A stretch of DNA of 64,000 bases, from NCBI GenBank assembly GCA_042691655.1, contig CP170506.1:2728001-2792000 (forward strand), in the 5' to 3' direction. Under the pieces are notes generated by a model. The model did not search any database. It was not told the origin of the DNA and saw only the letters and a list, made by a program, of their open reading frames with translations. Below are positions 25,711 to 34,799 of this stretch, in pieces. Every line of letters begins with the position of its first letter. The stretch's first letter is position 1. Both the position numbers and the translations under genes were made by a program. Source of the stretch: UBA695 sp042691655 (GTDB lineage Bacteria; Verrucomicrobiota; Verrucomicrobiia; Chthoniobacterales; Chthoniobacteraceae).

Positions 25711-28700
25711 TCATTGCGCCATTACCGCCGGGCTCGTGGTTGGCTTCTGTCGGGGCGCTTTGCCTGCGTGGGCCATGAAGTAAAGCACGGGGACGGCCAT
25801 GCGGCTGATGAAGAGCGAGGCCACTTCGCCCGCCATCAATGAAATGGCCAGCCCCTGGAAAATCGGGTCGAAGAGAATCACCCCGGCGCCGACGACCACG
25901 GCCATGGCGGTGAGCAGCATGGGGCGGAACCGGACGGCTCCGGCATCCACGACGGCTTCGCCAAGCGGCATTCCTTCGCGCAGGCGCAGTTCGATGAAGT
26001 CGACGAGAATAATCGAGTTGCGCACGACGATCCCGGCTCCCGCCATAAATCCGATCATGGACGTGGCGGTGAAAAAGGCCCCCATGGCTCCGTGGGCGGG
26101 CAGGATGCCGACGAGCGAAAATGGAATGGCGGCCATGACGACGAGCGGCGTGAGGAACGAGCGGAACCAGCCGACCATCAGGATGTAAATCAAGACCAGA
26201 ACGGCGGCGAAGGCGGTGCCGAGGTCGCGGAATACTTCAAGGGTGATGTGCCATTCTCCGTCCCATTTGAGGGAGGGTTGCTCGCCGGTGAACGGCATGT
26301 TGATGTTGTAAATATCGAGCTTCGCGCCCGTGCCGCCGAAAGCCCTGGGGTCGAGCTTGGCGAGCGCCTGGTTCATTTTGGCAATGGCGTAGACCGGGCT
26401 TTCAATGGCTCCGGCAACGTCGCCAATGACGTAAGTTACCGGCATCAGGTTCTTGTGATAGATGCTCTTGTCGGTGATGGTCTTTTCGATTTTGACCAAT
26501 TCGCGCAAGGGCACGAGCTGCGAGGCGCTTGATGCGCCCGGCTCGGGGAGCGCGTTGGCGTCGCCGGAACGCACTCGCAGGGCCAGCAATTCTTCCGGTG
26601 TCACGCGGGCCGAACGCGGCAGTTCCAGCATGAGATTTACATCCTCCTTTTCACGGGGAAGGTGCAGCAGATCGATGGATTCGCCTCCCACGGCGATGTG
26701 CAGCGTTTGCGAAATCGTCTCGGCGCTGATGCCGCTCAGAGCCGCTTTTTCCTTGTCGATGACGAACTTGGCTTTCGGCTGATCGGCTTCGATATACCAG
26801 TCCACATCCACCACGCCGTCTACACTCTTGAAAATATCGCGCACCTTGGAAGCCATGGCGAGCCGCGAGTCTTCGGTGGGGCCGTAGATTTCCGCCACGA
26901 GCGTTTGCAGGACGGGCGGGCCCGGCGGGACCTCGGCCACGGCGACGCGGGCGCCATATTTCCCGGCAATCGCGGCGACATTCGGGCGGACTCGTTTGGC
27001 GATGTCGTGGCTTTTGGTTTTGCGTTCGCTTTTGCCAACGAGGTTGACCTGGATATCGGCGACATTCGCGCCGCTTCGCATGAAGTAGTGGCGCACGAGT
27101 CCGTTGAAATTGAAGGGGGAGGCAACGCCGATGTAAATCTGGTAGTCGGTGACTTCGGGTTCCTCCCGGATGGCGGCGGCGATCTCCCGGGCGGCCTGCG
27201 CGGTGCGTTCGAGGGCGCTGCCTTCCGGCATATTGAGGATGACTTGAAATTCGCTCTTGTTATCGAACGGGAGCATCTTCACTTTCACCCAGCCGATGCC
27301 CACCAGCGCCATCGCGCCGAAAAGCAGGGCGGTAATGGTGGCCAAGAATGTCCAACGCCATCCGGTATGATGCAGGAGCGGCGTCATGATCCGCCGGTAA
27401 AACCGGGTAAATACGTCTTCCTCGTGCTCAAAGTGGGAATGGGCTTGGCTGGCCTGGGCCGCGCCGTTTGCTGACGCGCGCCGCAAAAGCCGCACCGCCG
27501 CCCAGGGCGTCACCACAAAGGCAATGGCCAGGGAGAAGAACATCGCGGCGCTGGAGCCGATGGGGATGGGGCGCATGTAGGGGCCCATCAGGCCGCCCAC
27601 AAACGCCATGGGCAGCACGGCGGCGATGACGGCGAAGGTGGCGAGGATCGTCGGGTTGCCCACTTCGTCAACGGCCTCCACGGCGACATCGGCGCGGGAT
27701 CTCCCCTGGTTTCCCGGTAAATGAAAATGCCGCACCACGTTTTCCACGACGACGATGGCATCGTCAACCAGGATGCCGATGGAGAAGATCAACGCAAAGA
27801 GGGTGATGCGGTTAAGGGTGTAACCGTGCAGGTAGAAAACAAGCAGCGTGAGCGCCAGCGTGCTCGGAATGGCAATGGCGACGATGCCCGATTCGCGCCA
27901 GCCGAGGGTCAGCAATATGAGAAGCGAAACGCTGAAGACCGCAATCAGCATGTGGAAAAGCAGTTCGTTGGATTTCTCCGCCGCCGTTGCCGCGTAATCC
28001 CGGGTCACGGAAACCTGCACATCCGATGGGATTAAGGTCCCCTTGAGTGTGTTTACCTTCCGAAGCACATCGCGAGCGACGGTCACGGCGTTGGTGCCGG
28101 GCCGTTTGGCCACGCTGAGGGTCACGGCCGCTTCATCCGGGGTGGCTTTGTCGCCATAAAAAACGTAATTGGACGGTTCTTCGGCGCCGTCCACCACCTC
28201 GGCCACGTCCTTGAGGTAAATGGGCTTGCCGTTGTAGACGCCCACCACCACGTTGCGTACATCGTCCGCGGTTTCCAGAAATGCACCTGTTTCGACGGTG
28301 ATTTCCCGGTTCTCGCTGGTCAAGCCGCCGGAAGCGTACTGGCGATCGGCCTGTTGGATCATCGGAATCAGACTCGCCGGGCTAAGATTGCGCGAGGCAA
28401 GCCGGGCGGGATCGATGAGCACGCGCAATTGACGCCGCGCTCCGCCAATCACCTGGGTCTCGGCCACCTGAGGCACCTGCTTCACCGCGTCATCCAATTG
28501 GGCCGCCAGTCGGCGCAAGGTGAGGTGCCCGTATTTCGCGCTATGAAGGGTGAGGGCCAGGATGGGCACATCATCGATGGAGCGCAGTTTGATGAGCGGC
28601 TGCGAGGCCCCGTGCGGAATGCGGTCGACGTTCGATTGCAACTTTTGGTTGAGCCTCACAAGGCATTCTTCCGCATTGGACCCGACGACGAAGCGCACAA

Positions 28701-29007
28701 TGACCAGGCTCTGGCCAGGGCTGGAGGTCGAGTAAACATATTCCGCGCCGGGAATCTCCCAGAGCAGCTTTTCCATCGGGCGCGTGATCCGCTCCTCGGC
28801 TTCCTTGGCGCTGGTGCCCGGCATGGTGACCCGCACGTCCACCATGGGTACTTTGATTTGCGGTTCTTCCTCCCGGGGCAATAACAGAACGGCGGCGAAG
28901 CCCAGCAAAATGGAGGTGATGATGATGAGCGGGGTCAGTTTGGAGTCGATAAACGCCTTGGCGATGCGCCCCGCCAGCCCGAGCGATTCCCTGGGTTCCG
29001 TGTTCAT
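25711..29007 (-). CDS. RND family efflux transporter (CusA/CzcA/AcrB-like inner-membrane pump)
   Basis: The 1098-residue protein has the classic RND layout: membrane segment 1 at about residues 25-43, a large periplasmic loop, segments around 340-520, a second periplasmic loop and a closing helical bundle at 960-1085. The motif GILVDDAIVVVENVVRH in segment 4 contains the proton-relay Asp pair. The pump overlaps its adaptor by four bases. Substrate is not certain: metal or toxic-compound efflux is expected. No TolC-like outer-membrane channel gene is adjacent. Confidence 0.92.
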   Translation of the reverse strand: MNTEPRESLGLAGRIAKAFIDSKLTPLIIITSILLGFAAVLLLPREEEPQIKVPMVDVRVTMPGTSAKEAEERITRPMEKLLWEIPGAEYVYSTSSPGQSLVIVRFVVGSNAEECLVRLNQKLQSNVDRIPHGASQPLIKLRSIDDVPILALTLHSAKYGHLTLRRLAAQLDDAVKQVPQVAETQVIGGARRQLRVLIDPARLASRNLSPASLIPMIQQADRQYASGGLTSENREITVETGAFLETADDVRNVVVGVYNGKPIYLKDVAEVVDGAEEPSNYVFYGDKATPDEAAVTLSVAKRPGTNAVTVARDVLRKVNTLKGTLIPSDVQVSVTRDYAATAAEKSNELLFHMLIAVFSVSLLILLTLGWRESGIVAIAIPSTLALTLLVFYLHGYTLNRITLFALIFSIGILVDDAIVVVENVVRHFHLPGNQGRSRADVAVEAVDEVGNPTILATFAVIAAVLPMAFVGGLMGPYMRPIPIGSSAAMFFSLAIAFVVTPWAAVRLLRRASANGAAQASQAHSHFEHEEDVFTRFYRRIMTPLLHHTGWRWTFLATITALLFGAMALVGIGWVKVKMLPFDNKSEFQVILNMPEGSALERTAQAAREIAAAIREEPEVTDYQIYIGVASPFNFNGLVRHYFMRSGANVADIQVNLVGKSERKTKSHDIAKRVRPNVAAIAGKYGARVAVAEVPPGPPVLQTLVAEIYGPTEDSRLAMASKVRDIFKSVDGVVDVDWYIEADQPKAKFVIDKEKAALSGISAETISQTLHIAVGGESIDLLHLPREKEDVNLMLELPRSARVTPEELLALRVRSGDANALPEPGASSASQLVPLRELVKIEKTITDKSIYHKNLMPVTYVIGDVAGAIESPVYAIAKMNQALAKLDPRAFGGTGAKLDIYNINMPFTGEQPSLKWDGEWHITLEVFRDLGTAFAAVLVLIYILMVGWFRSFLTPLVVMAAIPFSLVGILPAHGAMGAFFTATSMIGFMAGAGIVVRNSIILVDFIELRLREGMPLGEAVVDAGAVRFRPMLLTAMAVVVGAGVILFDPIFQGLAISLMAGEVASLFISRMAVPVLYFMAHAGKAPRQKPTTSPAVMAQ

Positions 29008-30032
29008 TTCGATGGCACCTCCACGGGTTGGCCGTCAACGAGCGTGGCCACGTTGTCCACGGCGACTTGTTCGCCGACCTCGATGCCGGAAAGCACTTCC
29101 ACCTCGCCGCCAAACCGCTTGCCGGTTTTCACCAGGCGCAATTGGGCACAGTTATCTTTGACAACAAAGGCCAACTCCATCTGGCCCCGTTGGATGACGG
29201 CGCTCGCGGGCACTCGCAGAACGTTCGTCGTGTTGATGGGAACCGAGGCGTGCCCAAACTGCCCGGTTCTCAAGCCCGGGGTTTGCGGCAGGTCGAGTTT
29301 GACCAGAAAGGTCCGGCTCTGCGCATCGGCCACCGGCGTCATTTCACTGACGGTGCCTATGACGTTTGCGGTTCCAACCCACACCGGCAAGACGTCGCCG
29401 ATTTTGACAAATCCGATGACGGCCTCGGGAACATCGCCCTCGAAACGCAAGGCCCCGGGATCTTCCATCTCCAGGATCGCTTTCCGCGGTGAAGCAAGAT
29501 CGCCCACATCCGCCAGCTTCTTGGTGATGACGCCATCGAAGGGGGCCACGACGGTCATGTAGGTCAGCGATGTCTGCGCTTGATCCAGCGTGGCTTGGGC
29601 CACCCTGTTATTCGCCAGCGCCGAGTCATAATCGGCCTGCGAAACCGCTTTGCTGGCCGCCAAAGCCGCGTAGCGTTGCAGACTTTTTTCGGATTGCACG
29701 GAAAGCGCCTTGGCTTGCTCAAGCTTTGCGCGAACTTCGCGGGTATCGAGCTCTACCAGCACGTCGCCGCGCTTGACCTGCTGGCCCGGAACCACCCGCA
29801 TTTTTTCAATGCGGGCCGTGCTTTCCGGCGCGATGGATGTTTGCAATTTCGATCGGATCGAGCCGGTAACTTCCTCACTGGCGATGTGGGGCTTGAACTC
29901 GACGGTTTGCACTCGGATGCTGCCTACGGAAGGGTCAGATCCGCCCCTCTGTATCGGCGGTTTTTTCTGGCAAGCCCCGAACGAAAATGCAAGTGCAAGG
30001 GTGGCTCCAATCAGGAAAAGATGTGTCTTCAT
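29004..30032 (-). CDS. RND periplasmic adaptor (membrane fusion) lipoprotein
   Basis: The 342-residue product starts MKTHLFLIG and has a lipobox LAFSFGAC with the acylated Cys at about residue 21. The body has the barrel-sandwich and alpha-hairpin (QAKALSVQSEKSLQRYAALA), lipoyl half-motifs (PESTARIEKM; VVAPFDGVITK), and a beta-barrel. ATGs at 30062 and 30041 are alternatives, but the signal peptide fits 30032. The adaptor couples the pump to the outer membrane. It is divergent from arsR, with the operator at 30067-30089 between them. Confidence 0.9.
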   Translation of the reverse strand: MKTHLFLIGATLALAFSFGACQKKPPIQRGGSDPSVGSIRVQTVEFKPHIASEEVTGSIRSKLQTSIAPESTARIEKMRVVPGQQVKRGDVLVELDTREVRAKLEQAKALSVQSEKSLQRYAALAASKAVSQADYDSALANNRVAQATLDQAQTSLTYMTVVAPFDGVITKKLADVGDLASPRKAILEMEDPGALRFEGDVPEAVIGFVKIGDVLPVWVGTANVIGTVSEMTPVADAQSRTFLVKLDLPQTPGLRTGQFGHASVPINTTNVLRVPASAVIQRGQMELAFVVKDNCAQLRLVKTGKRFGGEVEVLSGIEVGEQVAVDNVATLVDGQPVEVPSK

Positions 30033-30066
30033 GGCAAGCATTTCAAAGGGACCGTATTTCATTGAC

Positions 30067-30089
30067 TATATGAGCACATACAAATATAG
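30067..30089 (+). promoter_or_regulatory. Candidate ArsR operator between the RND adaptor and arsR
   Basis: The region reads TATATGAGCACATA followed by CAAATATAG and lies between the two divergent genes. It is AT-rich with imperfect dyad symmetry, as expected for an ArsR/SmtB site. This position would let the regulator control itself and the efflux genes. Confidence 0.55.
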
Positions 30090-30112
30090 TGCGCAAGAAT
30101 CTTTTTTGTCAA

Positions 30113-30451
30113 ATGCCCAAAACCCGCGCACACGCCAAGCTTTCCGACGCCGCCATTGAGTTGATTGCCGCCCGATTTCGAGCGTTGAGCGAGCCCACCC
30201 GGCTCAAGCTACTGATGGCTCTGGAGGAAGGCGAGAAGAGCGTATCCGAGCTGGTCAACGCCACCGGAGCGACGCAAACCAACGTTTCCCGTCAACTAGG
30301 CATCCTTGCAACGGCGGGATTGGTGGCTCGGCGCAAAAGCGGCCTGAGTGTCTTCTACCGCATCGCCGATCCCGGCATTTTTGATTTGTGCGGTCATGTT
30401 TGCACAAGCCTCCAAAAGCGGCTTGCCCAGGAAAACGAGATCTTCGGGTAA
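30113..30451 (+). CDS. ArsR family winged-helix transcriptional regulator
   Basis: The 112-residue protein has FRALSEPTRLKLLMAL, then VSELVNATGATQTNVSRQLGIL (recognition helix) and the wing VARRKSGLSVFYRI. A C-terminal DLCGHVCTSL gives a cysteine pair (CxxxC) that could sense metal or thiol redox; the ELCVC metal site of classical ArsR is not present. It sits divergent from the RND adaptor. Similar boxes occur upstream of it and at two promoters of the ORP-like cluster, so it is the candidate regulator of the whole region. Confidence 0.9.
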   Translation: MPKTRAHAKLSDAAIELIAARFRALSEPTRLKLLMALEEGEKSVSELVNATGATQTNVSRQLGILATAGLVARRKSGLSVFYRIADPGIFDLCGHVCTSLQKRLAQENEIFG

Positions 30452-30839
30452 AAGCCGCAAAAAGACAAAATGGATGACGTGCCGCCGGTTTCCAGAGGTG
30501 CCCTGCAGCCTTTACTGTGCTTCCTGGCTGGTGAGTCCGGTTGCCGCCGAGTTGGAAATAGGAGACGTGGTATTTTTTTCCGCCATATTGCGAATGCGAA
30601 ACAAGGATGCGTCGCAGCCATGTTGAATTCGCAGGGTGAAAAGGTTTGCGCGGGCTCGGAAAAGTAAAAAGTATTGTGAGAAAAACCGCTGATCTTTTTG
30701 TCCAAGTATTGCGCTTTTGGCCAAACAACAAAATTACTTAATCCAGCATGATCGAATCAACCACCTTGCGCAGGGGCATTCGCACCTTTAACCAAATCGC
30801 GGCGGCCGGGCATCTTTGGCGCCGCGTTTCGGAGGTATC
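30452..30839. other. Gap between arsR and the DUF4405 gene
   Basis: No clear gene is seen. A 31-codon frame at 30748-30843 (starting MIESTTLRRG) ends in a TGA that overlaps the next ATG by four bases, which could be a coupled leader, but its sequence matches no family I know. The rest shows no recognisable signal. Confidence 0.4.
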
Positions 30840-31277
30840 ATGAAAATACTGCTTCGGCGTCTCTTGAACCTCCTCCTTTACCTGAGCTTTTGCACCATGG
30901 CGGGAACAGGGCTGCTCATGGCTTTTCGGTTAATACCGGGAAGCCGGGGTGGACGGGGACTGACGGTCCTGGGCTGGACTCGCCATGAATGGGGAGATCT
31001 GCACACATGGGTTTCATATGCCTTTATCGCGTTGGTCGTGCTGCACCTACTCATCAACTGGGCATGGCTGACAAAAGTCGCAGGGAAGGGACGCCTTTGG
31101 CCGCTGGTGATTGGACTTGCTGCTGGCATCACCATCATCGCGGTATTCCTGCTTCTGCCGGTCAAAGAACGGGAACGAGGGAAAGGCCGCGGTTTCCATT
31201 CCTCGACGCAGACACCTAACGGAAGCCTTGCCTGCACCTCCATCCGCTCGACAAGGCCGGAACCCGCTTATTCGTGA
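30840..31277 (+). CDS. DUF4405 domain membrane protein (cytochrome b-like)
   Basis: The 145-residue protein has three hydrophobic segments and the HEWGDLHTW and VVLHLLINW histidines that define DUF4405, related to small membrane b-type cytochromes. A strong ribosome binding site (GGAGG at 30831-30835) precedes ATG 30840. The C-terminal tail is basic and lacks conserved features. With the thioredoxin fusion and DoxDA nearby, an electron-transfer role at the membrane is plausible. Confidence 0.78.
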   Translation: MKILLRRLLNLLLYLSFCTMAGTGLLMAFRLIPGSRGGRGLTVLGWTRHEWGDLHTWVSYAFIALVVLHLLINWAWLTKVAGKGRLWPLVIGLAAGITIIAVFLLLPVKERERGKGRGFHSSTQTPNGSLACTSIRSTRPEPAYS

Positions 31278-31317
31278 CGTTACCGTCAAAATCCATTCAG
31301 AAAAAAAGACGCAATCC

Positions 31318-31851
31318 ATGCTATCAATAGCCCTCAAAGTAATCATCGGATGCCTGCTCGGCGCTATGCTCGGTTACTACGGCAAATGCTCCTCAGGCAC
31401 CTGCCCGCTCACCTCAACCTGGTGGCGAGGTGCCATTTACGGTGGAGTGCTCGGCCTGCTGTTCGCCATGGCTTCACCAGGGTCGGGTTCAATGGAGATG
31501 AACCAATCCACAGCGAACGTAAAGCATATTGCAAGGGACGAATTTGATGCCGAAGTCGCCAATGCAACCACGCCCATGGTCGTCGATTTCTACGCATCAT
31601 GGTGTGGCCCTTGCAAAATACTTGCGCCAATTCTCGACAAACAAGCCGACGAGTTCGCAGGCAAAATCAAGTTTATCAAAATAAACATAGATGAAGCGCC
31701 TGAATTAGCCAGGCGCTTCCAAATCGATGGCCTTCCAACGCTTCTGTTCTTGAAGCAAGGTAAGGTCGTGGATTCCCTTGTGGGATTGTCGTCAGCCGAT
31801 ACGCTCCGGCGGCGATTGCTGACGCTGGCGGAATCGTCAGCGGACAAGTAG
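31318..31851 (+). CDS. DUF6132 membrane domain fused to thioredoxin
   Basis: The 177-residue product has an N-terminal segment (1-52) with two membrane helices and GKCSSGTCPLTSTWWRGAI (Cys24 and Cys29), which is the DUF6132 module. A thioredoxin domain follows with the active site WCGPC (95-99) and cis-Pro in GLPTLLF. Linking the two on one chain suggests that the membrane CxxxxC pair and the thioredoxin site exchange thiols. No signal for export beyond the membrane helices is seen; topology is unresolved. Confidence 0.88.
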   Translation: MLSIALKVIIGCLLGAMLGYYGKCSSGTCPLTSTWWRGAIYGGVLGLLFAMASPGSGSMEMNQSTANVKHIARDEFDAEVANATTPMVVDFYASWCGPCKILAPILDKQADEFAGKIKFIKINIDEAPELARRFQIDGLPTLLFLKQGKVVDSLVGLSSADTLRRRLLTLAESSADK

Positions 31852-31867
31852 AAGAATTCGCCTCTTG

Positions 31868-32917
31868 TTACGGAGTATTGCCGTGAACCGGGGCTGTCCA
31901 CTTCGCACCGCTAACGTCAACCAGTTCCAGGGTATGGGGGCCGGTTGTCAAACGGCGCAACGCTTCATGGCGGAGCAAAAGAGTGGCTTTGGCTCCCAGC
32001 GGCAAGACCAGACCATGCGGCCCCGGTTTAATCTTCGCCACGTAACGGTTTTCAATATCCGTTACCGGAGTTTTTGCCAGAGTCTCCGCAGACCATGCCA
32101 CTTCCTCTTGGCCTGCTCCGTCAAGCAATCTTGCTTCGACTAAAAAGGAACCATAGACATCCGCGCCCTCAACACGTTGCGCTGTAAAATTAAGACCATC
32201 CGGGCCGAGCCGGGCATCCGTGATCTCCACCTTGGGCCGGACGGACTTGTTATGAAGCGTTCCCCAAACCCCGCCATGAAAGGCTTGGTTGGTGGCCAGC
32301 GTCAGGGCGAAAACCGCGATTCCGCCAGCTAGTGCAAGGCGGGAAAGCAAACGCGGCTTTTGGAGCGCCGATCCAAACGTTATCTTTCCCCACCAGGTGT
32401 TCGTCAAGCTGGGGAAACGGCGCATCAGGAAACGATCCGCCGAATAGCGCCCGCCTCCAGCCATGGCGCAGACCAGTCCCGCAGTGATGCCTAAAACGCC
32501 GATTTGCCATTCATCGAGGCACGTTGTCCCAAGCCAACCCGCCCCGAGCAGAATCCCGAAGGCTAGCAGGCTCGTTGCGATACCCGCCAGGCGGGTTACA
32601 AAACCGGCCATCAACGCCAGCCCGACCACCGCTTCCACCGCTGTGAAAACCGCCAACTGCCACCAAAGCAGCACGGGCTGGGACACAAAAAACTCGATGA
32701 CCGGTTTTATGACAAGTGCGTTCGGCAGGAAATGATTGAACTTCTCGCCAATATACCCCGGAGCATCCGGGATGAGCTTGTTCTCCAAAACCAGCCGCCT
32801 CCAGAAAGCCGAGAAATAGGTCCACCCCACCACCAGCCGAAGTGGGAGCAGGATATCGCCCAAAAGCAGGGAGGCACGGCCGGTTTCAGAACTCGAATCG
32901 GAATGCTTGGGAATCAT
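31868..32917 (-). CDS. DoxD-DoxA fusion, thiosulfate:quinone oxidoreductase-like membrane protein
   Basis: The 349-residue protein has an N-terminal DoxX/DoxD part with four hydrophobic segments (about 20-190), a further helix near 205-220, and a C-terminal beta-rich DoxA-like domain (about 230-349) ending in VDVSGAKWTAPVHG. In archaea DoxD and DoxA form thiosulfate:quinone oxidoreductase; fused forms occur in bacteria. Together with TauE/SafE and the redox proteins nearby this points to sulfur metabolism. Activity here is unproven, since DoxX-like proteins are also found in other roles. Confidence 0.82.
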   Translation of the reverse strand: MIPKHSDSSSETGRASLLLGDILLPLRLVVGWTYFSAFWRRLVLENKLIPDAPGYIGEKFNHFLPNALVIKPVIEFFVSQPVLLWWQLAVFTAVEAVVGLALMAGFVTRLAGIATSLLAFGILLGAGWLGTTCLDEWQIGVLGITAGLVCAMAGGGRYSADRFLMRRFPSLTNTWWGKITFGSALQKPRLLSRLALAGGIAVFALTLATNQAFHGGVWGTLHNKSVRPKVEITDARLGPDGLNFTAQRVEGADVYGSFLVEARLLDGAGQEEVAWSAETLAKTPVTDIENRYVAKIKPGPHGLVLPLGAKATLLLRHEALRRLTTGPHTLELVDVSGAKWTAPVHGNTP

Positions 32918-33069
32918 GGTTGTGTGTCGTATTTTGAGGGTCGGGCGGTGTCCTTTTGAAAAGACGTCGCAATGTTTGCCTTTCTTCTCGGACCGCCAAG
33001 GTTGGGGTTCCGTTCAAATCCCGGCTTTTTCTTGCGCGTTGGCAGGCCCGGTTTTAGCCTGAAAAACCC

Positions 33070-34095
33070 ATGCTTCTGGAAAATCTCCAAAACGATATTT
33101 GCCACGGCCTGCGCCTTTCGCGGGGCGAGGCGTTGCGACTGCTCAATGAAAACGATCCCTGTGATTTGTGGGCCATGGCAGGCCGTTTGCGGGTGGCTTT
33201 CCATGGACGAAACATTGAAATGTGCGCCATTCTCAATGCTCGCTGCGGGCGATGCAGCGAAGATTGCCGCTGGTGTGCCCAGTCTCGGTTTTACAACACC
33301 GGCGTCGCAACCACCCCGATTGTGGAGGCGCCGCAAGCCTTGTCTGCGGCCCAAAAGGCGGCGCGAAACGGGGTAAACCGTTTCGCGCTGGTCACCAGCG
33401 GGCGCAAAGCAAGCCCGGCGGACATTGAACACCTCTGCGCAATTTACCGGCAAATGCGCGAACAGAACCCAGGCTTGCGTTTCTGCGCATCGCTGGGGTT
33501 GCTAGCCCGCTCCGAACTGGAAGCGTTGGCGCAAAGCGGGGTGAGCCGTTATCACTGCAACCTGGAAAGCGCTCCCTCATTCTTCCCCCGGCTCTGTACC
33601 ACCCACACGCCCCGGGAAAAAATGGAGACGTTGCGCCACGCCCGCGAAACAGGGATGAGCCTCTGCTCCGGCGGCATCATCGGGTTGGGCGAAGGTTTTC
33701 CCGAGCGCGTCGAAATGGCCATCGCGTTGAGGAAACTCCAAGTCGATTCCATCCCAATCAACGTCCTATTTCCTATCAAAGGCACCCCGCTGGAATCCAT
33801 GCCGCCATTGCCACCCGAGGAAGTCCTCACCAGCGTCGCCTTGTTTGTCATCCTTCATCCTGAAGCCACGGTCCGCCTTGCCGGGGGGCGTATCCTTTTC
33901 GAGGCGCTCATGCCGCGGCTTTTGCGGGCGGGCGTTAGCTCGCTGATCGTGGGCGATATGCTCACCACCGAGGGCCCGTCCATTGAACGCGACAAGGCGC
34001 TCTTTGCCCGAGAGGGCCTTGCTCTTCCTGTCCATCAACTACGGTTACTATCGCTACGAACCCCCCATTATGATCGTCACGGTTCGTCGTGTTGA
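33070..34095 (+). CDS. bioB: Biotin synthase BioB
   Basis: The 341-residue radical SAM enzyme inserts sulfur into dethiobiotin. It has the cluster motif CSEDCRWC (Cys62, 66, 69), followed by AQSRFYNTGV. It also has the auxiliary-cluster ligands: ASLGLL, HCNLESAPSFF, CSGGIIGLGE, and Arg in VRLAGGRILF. The ATG at 33070 gives the usual N-terminal extension. No other biotin gene is adjacent. Confidence 0.93.
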   Translation: MLLENLQNDICHGLRLSRGEALRLLNENDPCDLWAMAGRLRVAFHGRNIEMCAILNARCGRCSEDCRWCAQSRFYNTGVATTPIVEAPQALSAAQKAARNGVNRFALVTSGRKASPADIEHLCAIYRQMREQNPGLRFCASLGLLARSELEALAQSGVSRYHCNLESAPSFFPRLCTTHTPREKMETLRHARETGMSLCSGGIIGLGEGFPERVEMAIALRKLQVDSIPINVLFPIKGTPLESMPPLPPEEVLTSVALFVILHPEATVRLAGGRILFEALMPRLLRAGVSSLIVGDMLTTEGPSIERDKALFAREGLALPVHQLRLLSLRTPHYDRHGSSC

Positions 34096-34217
34096 TCGTC
34101 ATCGTGCAGGTTTGCCCAGGAGGACTTGGACATGGGCTGCCTCCGGACCAATGGGGGGTATAGAGGGGCTCTTTCGCTGCTGGAAAAGATCTCCACCACC
34201 GTTGTGTCCACCAGTGC

Positions 34218-34799
34218 TTAGATCCTCGGCAGGGTGATGCGCTGGGGCTGATGCTGGTATTTCCCTTGGCGGGTGCGGTAGCTGGTCCGGCACGGCTCGC
34301 CCTGGAAGAAAAGCATCTGCACGACGCCTTCCCCGGCGTAGACCCGGCAGTCGGCAGCGCTGCTGTTGGAAAACTCCAGGGTCAGGTGGCCGCGCCAGCC
34401 CGCTTCGGCAGGGGTGACATTGGCGATGATGCCGCAACGCGCATAGGTGCTCTTGCCGACGCAGATGGCGCTGATGTTTTCCGGCAAATGCAGTGCTTCG
34501 ATGGCCACACCCAAGCCATAGCTACGACTTGGCAGGATAAAATAGTCGCCCTGCTCGTCGTGCAATGGCGGCGCGGCTTTGAGATTTTCCGGGTTGAACC
34601 GTTTGGGATCGACGACAGTGCCGGGGATGTGCTGGAAAATTTTGAACTCCTTTGGCGAAAGGCGAAGGTCGTAGCCGTAACTGGAAAGGCCGTAGGATAA
34701 AACGGGGCCGTGGGATTCGGAGCAGACCAGCGCGGGGGAGAACGGCTCGATCATCCCCTCGCGGGCAAGCTGGGTAATTTGGGTATCGTTAAGAAGCAT
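34218..34799 (-). CDS. dcd: dCTP deaminase
   Basis: The 193-residue protein has GYDLRLSPKEF, then GKSTYARCGIIANVTPAEAGWRGHLTLEFSNSS with the catalytic Glu in TLEFSN, and the C-terminal QHQPQRITLP. It converts dCTP to dUTP for dTTP synthesis. ATG 34799 overlaps the nrdG stop by 11 bases. Coming right after nrdD-nrdG, it completes a dNTP-supply block. Confidence 0.94.
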   Translation of the reverse strand: MLLNDTQITQLAREGMIEPFSPALVCSESHGPVLSYGLSSYGYDLRLSPKEFKIFQHIPGTVVDPKRFNPENLKAAPPLHDEQGDYFILPSRSYGLGVAIEALHLPENISAICVGKSTYARCGIIANVTPAEAGWRGHLTLEFSNSSAADCRVYAGEGVVQMLFFQGEPCRTSYRTRQGKYQHQPQRITLPRI

